A stretch of 64,000 nucleotides of DNA from Pseudomonas brassicacearum (GCF_009601685.2 NZ_CP045701.2:4030001-4094000); one strand, 5' to 3'. Counted from the stretch's first letter, positions 34,424 to 43,263 are shown. Translations and numbers: made by a program. The notes: generated by a model from the letters alone, not told the origin.

Positions 34424-35376
34424 TGGTTTCTCAGCCTCGGATTGGACAGGATCGCGCACAGGTCAGCCACCAGCACCAAGGTCAGGTACGCCGTGCAAAA
34501 CAGCATGGTGCAGGCCTGGACCAACGCCATGTCGCGGTTGGTCACGGCATCGACCATCAGGCTGGCGATACCGGGATAGTTGAAAATCGTCTCGACGATC
34601 ACCACCCCACCCAGCAGGTAGGACAGGCTCAGGGCGATGGCATTGGCGATCGGCCCGATGGCATTGGGCAAGGCATGGCGCAGCACCACCCGCACCGGGC
34701 TCACGCCCTTGAGGCGGGCCATTTCCACGTAGGGGCTGTCGAGCTGGTCGATCACCGCCGCCCGGGTCATGCGCGCCATTTGCGCGACGATGACGCAGCA
34801 CAGGGTCATCACCGGCAAGGCATAGGTGCGCATGAATTGCAGCGGCGAAGTGATCTCGCTGGAATAGGACAGCGCCGAAAGCCAGCCCAGGTTCACCGCA
34901 AAGATCAGCACCGCCAGGGTGGCGACCAGGAACTCCGGCACCGCCACCATCGTCAGGGTGAAGAAACTCAGCAAGCCGTCGATGCGCCCCCCTCGCCCCA
35001 TCGCCGAACCGATGCCCAGGACCAACGCCACGGGCACCGACACCAGCGCCGTGGCCGCCGCCAGCATCAGGGTGTTGGGGACCCGGCCAGCCATCAACTC
35101 GGTGACCGGCGTGGCGTTGGAGATCGACACGCCCATGTCGCCGCTGAGCAGGCTCATCAACCAGTGCAGGTAGCGCAACACACCCGGTTGGTCCAGGCCC
35201 ATCTTCACCCGCAGGGCCGCCACTTGCTCAGGCGTGGCGAACTGTCCCAGGGACTGTTGCGCCGCGTCTCCCGGCAACACCGCCGTAATGGCGAACACCA
35301 CCATCGATACGATCAACAGGGTCACGACCGCTGCGCCCAGGCGCCGGCCGATCAACCAAAGTGTGTTGCTATTCAT
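34420..35376 (-). CDS. ABC transporter permease, DppB-like
   Basis: The 318-residue product is the partner permease of the DppB/OppB type. It has an N-terminal helix (GAAVVTLLIVSMVVFAITAV), the family loop LPGDAAQQSLGQFATPEQVAALR, and the coupling EAA-like segment DSPYVEMARLKGVSPVRVVLRHALPNA near residue 222. Six membrane helices are predicted by eye. It lies between the solute-binding protein gene (44 bp upstream) and the DppC-like gene (4-bp overlap). Confidence 0.9.
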   Translation of the reverse strand: MNSNTLWLIGRRLGAAVVTLLIVSMVVFAITAVLPGDAAQQSLGQFATPEQVAALRVKMGLDQPGVLRYLHWLMSLLSGDMGVSISNATPVTELMAGRVPNTLMLAAATALVSVPVALVLGIGSAMGRGGRIDGLLSFFTLTMVAVPEFLVATLAVLIFAVNLGWLSALSYSSEITSPLQFMRTYALPVMTLCCVIVAQMARMTRAAVIDQLDSPYVEMARLKGVSPVRVVLRHALPNAIGPIANAIALSLSYLLGGVVIVETIFNYPGIASLMVDAVTNRDMALVQACTMLFCTAYLTLVLVADLCAILSNPRLRNQ

Positions 35377-35419
35377 CGCCCTACCCCTTGTGCCATGTCA
35401 CGCCGCAAGACAACACGCA

Positions 35420-37063
35420 TCAAGCCTCAAGCCAGACTTGCTCGGCGAACATATAGCCCATGAAACCGCCCAGCGGGTTGGTGCCATAACCTTTGACGCG
35501 CTGGTCGACGCCATCGATGTTGCTGATGAATACCGGGATGCCGATGCCGCAGTGGTCATGCACCAAGGTCTGCATGTCCGCGTACATCTTGCCGCGCTTG
35601 GCTTCATCGGTTTCACCGCGAGCCTGCACCAGCAACTGGTCGAACTGCGGGTTTTTCCAGCCGGATTCGTTCCACGGCGCGGTGGACTGGAAGAATTGCG
35701 AAAACAGCATGTCGGCGTTGGGCCGCGGGTTGATGTTGCCGAAGCTCAGCGGGTGCTTGGCCCAGTGGTTGGACCAGTAGCCGTCGCTCGGCAGCCGATT
35801 GACGTTGAGCTTGAGCCCAGCCTCCTTGGCCGATTGCTGCAACAGCACGGCAACGTCGACCGAACCGGTGGCGGCCGGCGAGCACATCACCGGCATGCTG
35901 ATGCTTTCCATGCCGGCCTTCTTCAGCAGGAAACGGGCCTTTTCCGGATCGTAGGTCCGTTGCGGCAGATCGGCATTGTAGAAACGCGCGCCGGGGGCAA
36001 TCGGGTGGTCGTTGCCGACCCTGGCGAAGCCACGGAAGATCGCCGACTTGACCTGCTCGCGGTCCAGCAGCAGTTTCATCGCCTCGGTGAATTCCGGGCT
36101 CTGGCCGGGCATCTGGTCCTGGCGAATGATCAGGTCGGTGTAGTTACCCGACGGCGAATCCACCACGCGATGGGTGGTGCTGTCCTTGATGCGCGTGGTC
36201 GAGCGCGGGTTGACCTCGTTGATGATCTGCACATCGCCCGACAGCAACGCGTTGACCCGTGACGGCTCGTCAGCGATGCCGATGAATTCGATCTCGTCCA
36301 GGTACGGCAGGCCAGGCTTCCAGTAGTTGGTATTGCGCGCACCGATGGAACGCACCCCAGGCTTGAATTCCTTGACCTTGAACGGACCAGTGCCGATGCC
36401 CTGGTTGAAGTCGCTGGTGCCCTCGGGAACGATCAACAGATGGGAAATGGCAAGGATCGATGGCAGCTCGGAATTCGGGCCACTCAGGCGTATCTGCACT
36501 TCATGGGTGCCGGTGGCCTTGACCTCGGCAAACTGCTCGGCCAGCGGCAAGACCTTGGAACCGGTGATCGGGTCCTTGTGGCGCATCAGGGAAAACACCA
36601 CGTCGGCGGCGGTGAGGCCCTTGCCATTGTGGAAGGTCACTTCCTTGCGCAGGGTAATCACCCAAAGCGTGGCGTCGGTGGTGTCGATGCGTTCGGCCAG
36701 TTCCAGTTGCGGCACCATGTGGCTGTCGAAACGCGTCAGGCCGTTGTAGAACATGTAATGGCGCACGTAGTCCGTGGACGATGAGCCTTTGGCCGGGTCC
36801 AGGGTATCGGCGGTGGAACTGGAGATACCGGCGACCCGGATACGCCCGCCGGGCTTGCCTTTGCCGGGCTTTGCCTGCTCATCGGCAAACAGCTTGCCGG
36901 CGGCGCCGAACAGGCTGCCGGCACCCGCCGCGGCCACACCGGCCACCCCGAGCATTTGCAAGGCATGCCGGCGCGACATGCCGCGGTTGAGCCCTTCGAA
37001 AACACGCAGACTTTCTGTACCGGTGATCAACTGGTCTTTGATGCCGTTTTTAGTGTCACTCAT
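35420..37063 (-). CDS. ABC transporter substrate-binding protein, family 5, with Tat-like signal
   Basis: This is a 547-residue extracellular solute-binding protein, family 5 (dipeptide, nickel or opine type). Family landmarks include DPAKGSSSTDYVRHYMFYNGL near residue 85 and VTFHNGKGLTAADVVFSL near 136. The N-terminus is unusual: a 30-residue cytoplasmic-looking stretch precedes a twin-arginine motif (SRRHALQMLG, arginines 31 and 32) and a hydrophobic run ending in FADEQA, which suggests folded export by the Tat pathway. The start ATG at 37063 follows a leader with a TAG/TGA-free frame to 37360 that is not coding. The ligand is unknown; the operon points to an acylated or N-alkylated amino acid or dipeptide. 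Confidence 0.88.
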   Translation of the reverse strand: MSDTKNGIKDQLITGTESLRVFEGLNRGMSRRHALQMLGVAGVAAAGAGSLFGAAGKLFADEQAKPGKGKPGGRIRVAGISSSTADTLDPAKGSSSTDYVRHYMFYNGLTRFDSHMVPQLELAERIDTTDATLWVITLRKEVTFHNGKGLTAADVVFSLMRHKDPITGSKVLPLAEQFAEVKATGTHEVQIRLSGPNSELPSILAISHLLIVPEGTSDFNQGIGTGPFKVKEFKPGVRSIGARNTNYWKPGLPYLDEIEFIGIADEPSRVNALLSGDVQIINEVNPRSTTRIKDSTTHRVVDSPSGNYTDLIIRQDQMPGQSPEFTEAMKLLLDREQVKSAIFRGFARVGNDHPIAPGARFYNADLPQRTYDPEKARFLLKKAGMESISMPVMCSPAATGSVDVAVLLQQSAKEAGLKLNVNRLPSDGYWSNHWAKHPLSFGNINPRPNADMLFSQFFQSTAPWNESGWKNPQFDQLLVQARGETDEAKRGKMYADMQTLVHDHCGIGIPVFISNIDGVDQRVKGYGTNPLGGFMGYMFAEQVWLEA

Positions 37064-37148
37064 GTCAGTTCTACCTTTCGGAAAATGATAGGGCTCGATT
37101 ACGTGCGTTAACGCAACGTGGTTGAAACGCCAAACAACGCGGTGAAAC

Positions 37149-38423
37149 TCAGTGCAGGTAGTCCTGCAGGCGGTAATACGCGCCGACCAGCGGCAAAAAC
37201 CAAGGCTTGCCGAAGTGCCCGGGGATGGCCGGCCAGTCCAGTTCGCGCCAAGGGTTGGCCTCGACCTTGCCGGCCATGACCTCGGCCATGACCTGCCCCA
37301 TGTGTACCGACATCTGCACACCGTGGCCGCTGTAGCCCATGGAGTGATAAACCCCGCCATGCTGGCCGGCCCGGGGCAGGCGATCGGAGGTCATGTCCAC
37401 CAGGCCGCCCCAGCAATAGTCGATCCGGGTGTTCGCCAACTGCGGGAACATCTGCACCATGGCCGCTTGCAACACCTTGCCGCTCTTGGCATCGGACACG
37501 CTGTCGGACATGGCAAACCGCGCGCGGCCGCCAAACAGCAAACGGTTGTCCGGGGTCAGGCGAAAGTAGTTACCGATCATCCGGCTGGTGACATAGGAGC
37601 GCCGGGCCGGCAGCAAGCTGTCGATCAGCGCCTGGGGCAGGACCTCGGTGGCGACCACGAAACTGCCCACCGGGACGATCCGCCGCCGATACCAGCCCAG
37701 GCCGCCCTGCTGACAGGTGCCGGTCGCCAGCAGGATCTGCGCAGCCTGCAGCGTCCCCTTGCTGGTGTTGACTCGATACCCGCCGGCACTGGCCTTCCAG
37801 TCCTGCACCGCCACGCCCTGGAAGATCAACGCACCGTGACGGGCGGCCGCTTCGGCCAGGCCGACGCCGAAACGCCCGACATGCATCTGCACGCCATTGC
37901 GCTGCAACAGGCCACCGTGAAACTGCGCCGAATTGACTTCCGCCCGCGTCTCCTGGGCCGACAGCAGCTCGACCTCGGCATCGACTTGCTTGCGGATCAA
38001 TTCACAGGTGCGCGCCAACCCTTCGTAGTGCATCGGCTTGGCGGCCAGCTTGAGCTTGCCGTTGCGCTTGAGGTCGCAAGCGATCTGCTCTTGCTCCACC
38101 AGCGTCACGACGCTCTGCACGGCGCTTTCATAGGCTTGGTAATACGCCCGAGCCTTGTCGGCGCCGAGGCTGGCGGTGAGTGCCGCGTAATCCTGGGCCA
38201 CGCCGGTACTGCAATGCCCGCCGTTGCGCCCTGACGCCTCGCCAATCACCCTGCCCGCTTCCAGCACCGCCACGCTGGCCCCCTTCAAGGCCAGGGCCCG
38301 CGCCGCCGCCAAACCGGTGAAGCCGCCACCGACGATGGCGACATCCACCTGCCCGGGCAACCCGCCGAGCTGAGCACCGGTGAACGCCGGTGCGGTGTCG
38401 AGCCAATAGGACTCACTGCCCAT
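37149..38423 (-). CDS. FAD-dependent amine/amino acid oxidase (DAO family, PuuB-like)
   Basis: The 424-residue flavoprotein has the FAD loop VDVAIVGGGFTGLAAARAL (residues 26-44), the GRNGGHCSTG motif near 66 that is typical of gamma-glutamylputrescine oxidase and related YcjA/PuuB-type enzymes, and the C-terminal GYSGHGVQMSVHMGQVMAE near 375. Such enzymes oxidise an amino group with O2, giving an aldehyde or keto acid, ammonia and peroxide. It starts 36 bp after the HAD gene and ends 85 bp before the solute-binding gene, so it is part of the same minus-strand transcription unit. A substrate is not evident. Confidence 0.85.
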   Translation of the reverse strand: MGSESYWLDTAPAFTGAQLGGLPGQVDVAIVGGGFTGLAAARALALKGASVAVLEAGRVIGEASGRNGGHCSTGVAQDYAALTASLGADKARAYYQAYESAVQSVVTLVEQEQIACDLKRNGKLKLAAKPMHYEGLARTCELIRKQVDAEVELLSAQETRAEVNSAQFHGGLLQRNGVQMHVGRFGVGLAEAAARHGALIFQGVAVQDWKASAGGYRVNTSKGTLQAAQILLATGTCQQGGLGWYRRRIVPVGSFVVATEVLPQALIDSLLPARRSYVTSRMIGNYFRLTPDNRLLFGGRARFAMSDSVSDAKSGKVLQAAMVQMFPQLANTRIDYCWGGLVDMTSDRLPRAGQHGGVYHSMGYSGHGVQMSVHMGQVMAEVMAGKVEANPWRELDWPAIPGHFGKPWFLPLVGAYYRLQDYLH

Positions 38424-38459
38424 GTCTAACCCCTTTCGCCTTCAAGCGTGCGTCGAGAC

Positions 38460-39128
38460 TCAGAGCCCGACCAGCGCGGGCAACCCGCCGATGTCCGAGA
38501 TCTGGTGGTAACCAAAGGCAGCGTTGGCCGGATGTTCATGACCGCGGGCGACGAAGGCTTTGTGCTTGATCTTCATGTCGTGGGCCGACATCAGGTCGTA
38601 GCGGAAGCTCGACGACACATGCAGGACGTCTTCCGGTCCGCAGCCAAGGTTATCGAGCATGAATTCGAAGGCGGCCAGGCGCGGCTTGTAGGCCTGGGCC
38701 TGCTGGGCCGTGAAGACTTTATGGAACGGTGCGCCGAGCTTGTCGACGTTGGACATGATCTGCTCGTCCATCGCGTTGGAAAAAATCACCAGGGGGATCT
38801 TGTCGGCGATTTTCGACAGGCCCGCCGGTACATCGGCGTGTGGACCCCAGGTTGGCACGGCGTCGTAATAGAGCTGGCCTTCGCCGCGATATTCAACGCC
38901 CCAACGCTTGCAGACCCGCATCAGGGAGGTCTTGATGATTTCATCATAGGGCCGCCAGTCACCCATCACCTGGTCCAGGCGATAAGCGGAGAAATCCTTG
39001 ACGAACTGGTCCATCTGCCCGGCATCGACACGGTCGGCGAACAGCTCGCGGGTCATGGTGCCCATCTGGAAATTGGTCAACGTGCCGTAGCAGTCGAAGG
39101 TGATGTACTTGGGTCGAAGAAAGCTCAT
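38460..39128 (-). CDS. Haloacid dehalogenase type II-like hydrolase
   Basis: This 222-residue protein is a HAD hydrolase of the L-2-haloacid dehalogenase type II group. Motif I is ITFDCYGTLTNF near residues 9-20, with the nucleophile Asp at about 12. The conserved asparagine and serine lie in IFSNAMDEQI near 113, and motif III in HVSSSFRYDLMSAHDMK near 170-186. Proteins of this type also occur in amino-acid catabolic clusters as phosphatases, so dehalogenation should not be assumed. The frame runs to 39275; the ATG at 39128 matches the family start. It is the first gene of the minus-strand block to 27719. Confidence 0.83.
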   Translation of the reverse strand: MSFLRPKYITFDCYGTLTNFQMGTMTRELFADRVDAGQMDQFVKDFSAYRLDQVMGDWRPYDEIIKTSLMRVCKRWGVEYRGEGQLYYDAVPTWGPHADVPAGLSKIADKIPLVIFSNAMDEQIMSNVDKLGAPFHKVFTAQQAQAYKPRLAAFEFMLDNLGCGPEDVLHVSSSFRYDLMSAHDMKIKHKAFVARGHEHPANAAFGYHQISDIGGLPALVGL

Positions 39129-39580
39129 GAGTGCGGTCCTGGATTGTTGTTGAAGGCTCGACGAGGCGAACGATGGCGCCTTTCGTGAGGCATCGGTGCA
39201 ACGCTGCATCACGTTTTTATTACAACACCATGAGACCGTGGATAAATCGTTAAAAATACCGGCCGCTTGGTACAAACCACCGTTTTGCGGGGCTCGCTCA
39301 GCAGACTTTGCGGGATGCTCCAGGCGTGGGCGTCGTGCCCGTGTTTCTGTGGGTTTGAGAGCCGTTATGGTGCGAAAACCGGGGGTATGGCGGGACGGTA
39401 GCGGCAGAATCTACGCCTCGGGCCAGCCCTTGATAACCGGGTTGAATGTACCGCCGCCATCGCGAGCAAGCTCGCTTCCACAGGGAATTTGTGGCGGTCA
39501 GTGAGTTCCAGGCCAGCATAAATCCTTGTGGGAGCGAGCTTGCTCGCGATGGCGGTGGCTCGGTAGGAACAGTGTCCTAT
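39129..39580. other. Intergenic region with two REP elements
   Basis: This 452-bp gap separates the HAD gene from the LysR gene. It contains two REP arms, at 39451-39484 and 39527-39556, of the GAGCGAGCTTGCTCGC type. No gene is supported in the remainder. Confidence 0.75.
39451..39556. repeat. REP doublet (inverted pair)
   Basis: CCATCGCGAGCAAGCTCGCT at 39457 is paired with GTGGGAGCGAGCTTGCTCGC at 39528 in opposite orientation, as in the other REP pairs of the window. Confidence 0.85.
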
Positions 39581-40465
39581 TCAGACCTTCAGTTCAGCCT
39601 CCAGGAAGCTCACCAACGCCTGCACCCGCGCGCTGCGCAGTTTGCGCGAAGGCACCAGCAGGTTGATGGGGGCGCTGTCGAATTGCCAATCGGCGAGCAC
39701 CCGTACCAGGCGGCCGTCGGCGATGGCTTTGCTGACGTCCCATTGCGAACGCAACACCAGCCCCAGGCCTTGTTCGGCCCAGTGTCGGGCCACGCTGCCG
39801 TCGTTGCTCAACAAGGCAGGCTTGATCCGCAGGGTCTTGCGCCCGTGCACATTGCGCAGGTGCCACAGGGTGACATCTTCATCGTTTTCACGAATACAGA
39901 TGCAGCGATGCTCGGCGAGTTGCTCCGGCGCGAGCGGTGTGCCGTTCTGTGCCAGGTAAGCGGGGCTCGCGCACAGCCAACGGTCATTGTGCGTGAGGAG
40001 CCGGGCGACCCACTGGCTGTCGCTCAGGTGACCGATGTGAATCACCGCATCGCTGTCATGACGGTCAGGCCAGGGCGTTTCGCGCAGGTCCAGATGCAGG
40101 CATAGCTGCGGATGCAACCTGGCAAACCGGGCCAGCAGCGGCGCGAGGCGTTGGCGTCCATAGCCGAACGGTGCCGCCAGCCTGAGGGTACCGGCCAGTT
40201 GATCGTCTTGCTGCTTGAACGATTCGGGCAGCGCCTCCAGCTGTTCCAGCAACAGCGCACTCTGGCGCGAGAAACGCTCGCCGTCAGCGGTCAGGCTCAG
40301 CCGCCGGGCGTCGCGATTGGCCAGGGTCAGGCCCAGGCGCGTCTCCAGTTTGCGCAGGCGCATGGACAGCGCCGGTGGCGAGACATTAAGGGCCCGTGCC
40401 GCGGCGCTCAACGATTCGCAGCGTGCCAGCGTCACGGCCATGCGCAGGTCTTCGAGGCTGATCAT
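39581..40465 (-). CDS. LysR-family transcriptional regulator
   Basis: This 294-residue LysR regulator has an N-terminal helix-turn-helix (ESLSAAARALNVSPPALSMRLRKLE near residues 17-41) and an effector domain of the CysB/LysR fold from about residue 90 (LAGTLRLAAPFGYGRQRL). It is divergent from the D-amino-acid operon 40561-43263, with 95 bp between the starts, so it is the likely regulator of those genes. The inducer may be a D-amino acid or its imine, which is inference from the neighbours. Confidence 0.88.
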   Translation of the reverse strand: MISLEDLRMAVTLARCESLSAAARALNVSPPALSMRLRKLETRLGLTLANRDARRLSLTADGERFSRQSALLLEQLEALPESFKQQDDQLAGTLRLAAPFGYGRQRLAPLLARFARLHPQLCLHLDLRETPWPDRHDSDAVIHIGHLSDSQWVARLLTHNDRWLCASPAYLAQNGTPLAPEQLAEHRCICIRENDEDVTLWHLRNVHGRKTLRIKPALLSNDGSVARHWAEQGLGLVLRSQWDVSKAIADGRLVRVLADWQFDSAPINLLVPSRKLRSARVQALVSFLEAELKV

Positions 40466-40560
40466 TCAGTTGAACTTAATGATTGATGACAGCGCATTGA
40501 ACCACGGCTTTACGATGACTGAGTAGAGTCGAGCCTGTCTTTCACCCACGAGCCTCGTTC

Positions 40561-41697
40561 ATGCCAGTCTCAATTGCCTCCCTCGATACCCCGGTCGCGC
40601 TCATCGATGTGCCGCGAATGCAGCGCAATATCCAGCGCATGCAACAACGCATGGACGCCTTGGGGGTGCGTTTGCGCCCGCACATCAAGACCAGCAAATG
40701 CCTGCCGGTGGTTCAGGCGCAGCTGGCAGCAGGCGCCAGCGCCATCACCGTGTCGACCCTCAAGGAAGCCGAGCATTGCTTCGCCGAAGGCATCCGCGAC
40801 ATCTTTTATGCCGTGTCCATGGCGCCCGGCAAACTGGCCCAGGCACTGACGCTGCGACGCAAAGGCTGCCAATTGAGCCTCTTGACCGACAGTCTGGCGA
40901 CGACGCAGGCCATCGTCGATTTCGGCCGGCAGCACGACGAACGCTTCGAGGTCTGGATCGAGATCGATTGCGATGGCCATCGGTCCGGTGTGCGCGTTGA
41001 AGACGATGCACTGGTCGACATCGCGCGGCGACTCAGCGAAGGCGGCATGCAGTTGTGCGGCGTGATGACCCATGCCGGGTCCAGCTACGAGCTCGACACG
41101 CCCCGAGCGCTGCAAGCCCTGGCCGAACAAGAACGCCACCTCTGCGTCAGCGCCGCCCAACGCATCCGCGCAGCCGGGCTGACCTGCCCCGAGGTCAGCA
41201 TCGGCTCCACACCCACGGCACTTTCGGTGCAAAGCCTGGAAGGCGTCACTGAAGTGCGCGCCGGCGTCTATGTGTTCTTCGATCTGGTGATGCACAACAT
41301 CGGCGTTTGCCAGGTGGACGAGCTGGCCTTGAGCGTACTGACCACGGTGATCGGTCACCAGCCGGACAAAGGCTGGATCATCACCGATGCCGGCTGGATG
41401 GCGATGAGTCGTGATCGGGGTACGCAGCGCCAGCAACGGGACTTCGGTTACGGACAGGTGTGCAGCGAAGCCGGCGACTGGATCGAGGGCGCACTGCTCA
41501 CCAGCGCCAACCAGGAGCACGGCATCGTCACCCTTTCCAGTCCCGGTGCCGTCGATATCACCGAGCGTTTTCCCATCGGCAGTCGCCTGCGCATCCTGCC
41601 CAACCACGCCTGCGCCACCGGTGCGCAATTCCCTGATTACCGCGCCTGCGATGCCTCGGGCGCGGTGCACACCTGGAGTCGTCTGCATGGCTGGTGA
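40561..41697 (+). CDS. DSD1-family PLP-dependent enzyme (D-threonine aldolase/D-serine dehydratase-like)
   Basis: The 378-residue protein has an alanine-racemase-like PLP barrel (about residues 8-245) and a C-terminal beta domain that carries a metal site (about 260-360). The PLP lysine is in RPHIKTSKCLPVVQ near residue 43. The histidine and cysteine metal ligands of the group lie in LPNHACATGAQF near residue 347. Members cleave D-threonine or D-3-hydroxy amino acids, or dehydrate D-serine, with PLP and a divalent metal. It begins an operon with RidA (11-bp overlap) and a DAO flavoprotein (4-bp overlap). The exact reaction is not fixed by sequence. Confidence 0.87.
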   Translation: MPVSIASLDTPVALIDVPRMQRNIQRMQQRMDALGVRLRPHIKTSKCLPVVQAQLAAGASAITVSTLKEAEHCFAEGIRDIFYAVSMAPGKLAQALTLRRKGCQLSLLTDSLATTQAIVDFGRQHDERFEVWIEIDCDGHRSGVRVEDDALVDIARRLSEGGMQLCGVMTHAGSSYELDTPRALQALAEQERHLCVSAAQRIRAAGLTCPEVSIGSTPTALSVQSLEGVTEVRAGVYVFFDLVMHNIGVCQVDELALSVLTTVIGHQPDKGWIITDAGWMAMSRDRGTQRQQRDFGYGQVCSEAGDWIEGALLTSANQEHGIVTLSSPGAVDITERFPIGSRLRILPNHACATGAQFPDYRACDASGAVHTWSRLHGW

Positions 41698-42085
41698 AAT
41701 CGAGTTGATCCAGACCACCCAGGCGTCCGCCCCCGGCGGACATTACGCCCAGGCGGTCTTGCACCAGGGCATCTTGTACGTGTCCGGGCAACTGCCGGTA
41801 CGCGCCGAAGGCAGCCACAGCGTCGACCAACCGTTCGAAGTGCAAGCCGCCATCGCCCTGGACAACCTGATGGCGATTCTCGGCGCGGCAGGCCGCAGCC
41901 CCAGCGACCTGCTGAAAGTGACGGTCTATGTCGCCGGTATCGAACACTGGCCAGCTTTCGACCGGATCTACGCCCACTATCTCGGCGAACATCGGCCTGC
42001 GCGCGCGGTGGTGCCCGTCCCGGCGCTGCACCATGGGTACCTGATCGAAATCGAAGCGCTGGCAGGAAGTGAGAGAACATCATGA
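41687..42085 (+). CDS. RidA-family reactive enamine/imine deaminase
   Basis: This protein of 132 residues belongs to the RidA (YjgF/YER057c/UK114) family. It hydrolyses enamine and imine intermediates to ketones and ammonia. The core is ILYVSGQLPV near residue 27, DNLMAILGAAG near 60, DLLKVTVYVAG near 73, and RPARAVVPVPALHHGYLIEIEALA near 106-129, which has the conserved arginine and the glutamate of the active site. The start at 41687 overlaps the end of the DSD1 gene by 11 bp; the frame is open for 92 further codons upstream as a shadow of that gene. Its placement between an aldolase/dehydratase and a DAO fits removal of imines made by both. Confidence 0.87.
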   Translation: MAGEIELIQTTQASAPGGHYAQAVLHQGILYVSGQLPVRAEGSHSVDQPFEVQAAIALDNLMAILGAAGRSPSDLLKVTVYVAGIEHWPAFDRIYAHYLGEHRPARAVVPVPALHHGYLIEIEALAGSERTS

Positions 42086-43263
42086 AGCCACAAAAAAGCG
42101 ACGTCTTGATTATCGGCGGCGGCATCATGGGGTCGGCGTCGGCGTTTTTCCTGCGCCAGCGTGGGCACTCGGTGACCCTGCTGGAACGCGACCTGATCGG
42201 CCAATACGCCAGTGGCGTGAATTTCGGCAACGTGCGACGCCAAGGGCGATTCCTCGGCCAACTGGAACTGTCCAATCGCTCGTACGGATTGTGGAAACGG
42301 CTTCCCGAGTTGATCGGCGATGACCTGGAATTCATCCCCAGCGGCCACATGCGCGTCTGTTATCGCGAGGACGAAATCGCCGAGCTTGAAGCCTACGCCG
42401 CCGCACCCGAGGCGCGGGAGCTGGACTTGCAGATCATCACCGGCAAGGCGTTGCACGCGCGTTTCCCGTTCCTCGGTGCAGAAGTCAAGGGCGGCTCGTA
42501 CGCCCCTCACGACGGCCACGCCAACCCGCGCCTGGCCGCCCCGGCATTTGCCCGCGCGGCGACACGGGCCGGGGCCAGCATCCGCGAGCGAACAGAAGTC
42601 GCTGCGGTACAAAAGGTGAATGACCAATTCCATATGACCACCACCGACGGCCAACTATTCATCGCCGAGCAACTGCTGATCACGGCGGGCGCGTGGGGGG
42701 CGAAGCTGTCCGAGCAATTCGACGAAGCGGTGCCGTTGGAAGCCAATGGCCCGCAGATGTCGGTCACCGAGCCGGTGCCCTATGCCTTGCCGACCGTAAT
42801 CGGCGTGTTCACCAAGATAAAGGAAGAGGTGATTTATTTCCGACAGATCCCTCGAGGCAACCTCATCATCGGCGGCGGCAACCGCTGCAAACCGGACATG
42901 ATCAACCGCCGCGCCTATTTCAAGCCCGAAAGCCTGCTCAACCAGATGCAGCAGATGAGCCGCCTGCTGCCCGGGGTGGCGAACCTCAACATCATCCGAG
43001 TGTGGAGCGGCATCGAAAGCTATACGCCAGACTCGCTGCCGATCATGGGCCCAAGCGGCAAGGTCAAGGGGTTGTTCTATGCCTTTGGTTTCTGCGGGCA
43101 TGGCTTCCAGCTCGGCCCGGGTGTCGGCGACGTCATGGCCGAGCTGATCAGCACCGGCTGCACCGGCACCCTGATCAGCCCTTTTGATATTCGCAGGTTT
43201 ACCGAGCCGACCGCCCTGACCATGCCTCAGATGAGCACGCCTGGCACCGGCAGACTCATTTGA
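42082..43263 (+). CDS. FAD-dependent DAO-type oxidoreductase (paralog of the 28873 gene)
   Basis: This DAO flavoprotein has 393 residues and aligns end to end with the beta-like subunit at 28873-30027. Long identical runs include IGQYASGVNFGNVRRQGRFL and GGSYAPHDGHANPRLAAP. The FAD loop VLIIGGGIMGSASAFFL is at residues 8-24. Unlike its paralog, it has no neighbouring FAD/BFD or (2Fe-2S) subunits; it overlaps the RidA gene by 4 bp. It may act alone, or share the electron-transfer subunits encoded 11 kb away. The likely job is oxidation of a D- or N-alkyl amino acid to an imine, which RidA would then hydrolyse. Confidence 0.87.
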   Translation: MKPQKSDVLIIGGGIMGSASAFFLRQRGHSVTLLERDLIGQYASGVNFGNVRRQGRFLGQLELSNRSYGLWKRLPELIGDDLEFIPSGHMRVCYREDEIAELEAYAAAPEARELDLQIITGKALHARFPFLGAEVKGGSYAPHDGHANPRLAAPAFARAATRAGASIRERTEVAAVQKVNDQFHMTTTDGQLFIAEQLLITAGAWGAKLSEQFDEAVPLEANGPQMSVTEPVPYALPTVIGVFTKIKEEVIYFRQIPRGNLIIGGGNRCKPDMINRRAYFKPESLLNQMQQMSRLLPGVANLNIIRVWSGIESYTPDSLPIMGPSGKVKGLFYAFGFCGHGFQLGPGVGDVMAELISTGCTGTLISPFDIRRFTEPTALTMPQMSTPGTGRLI

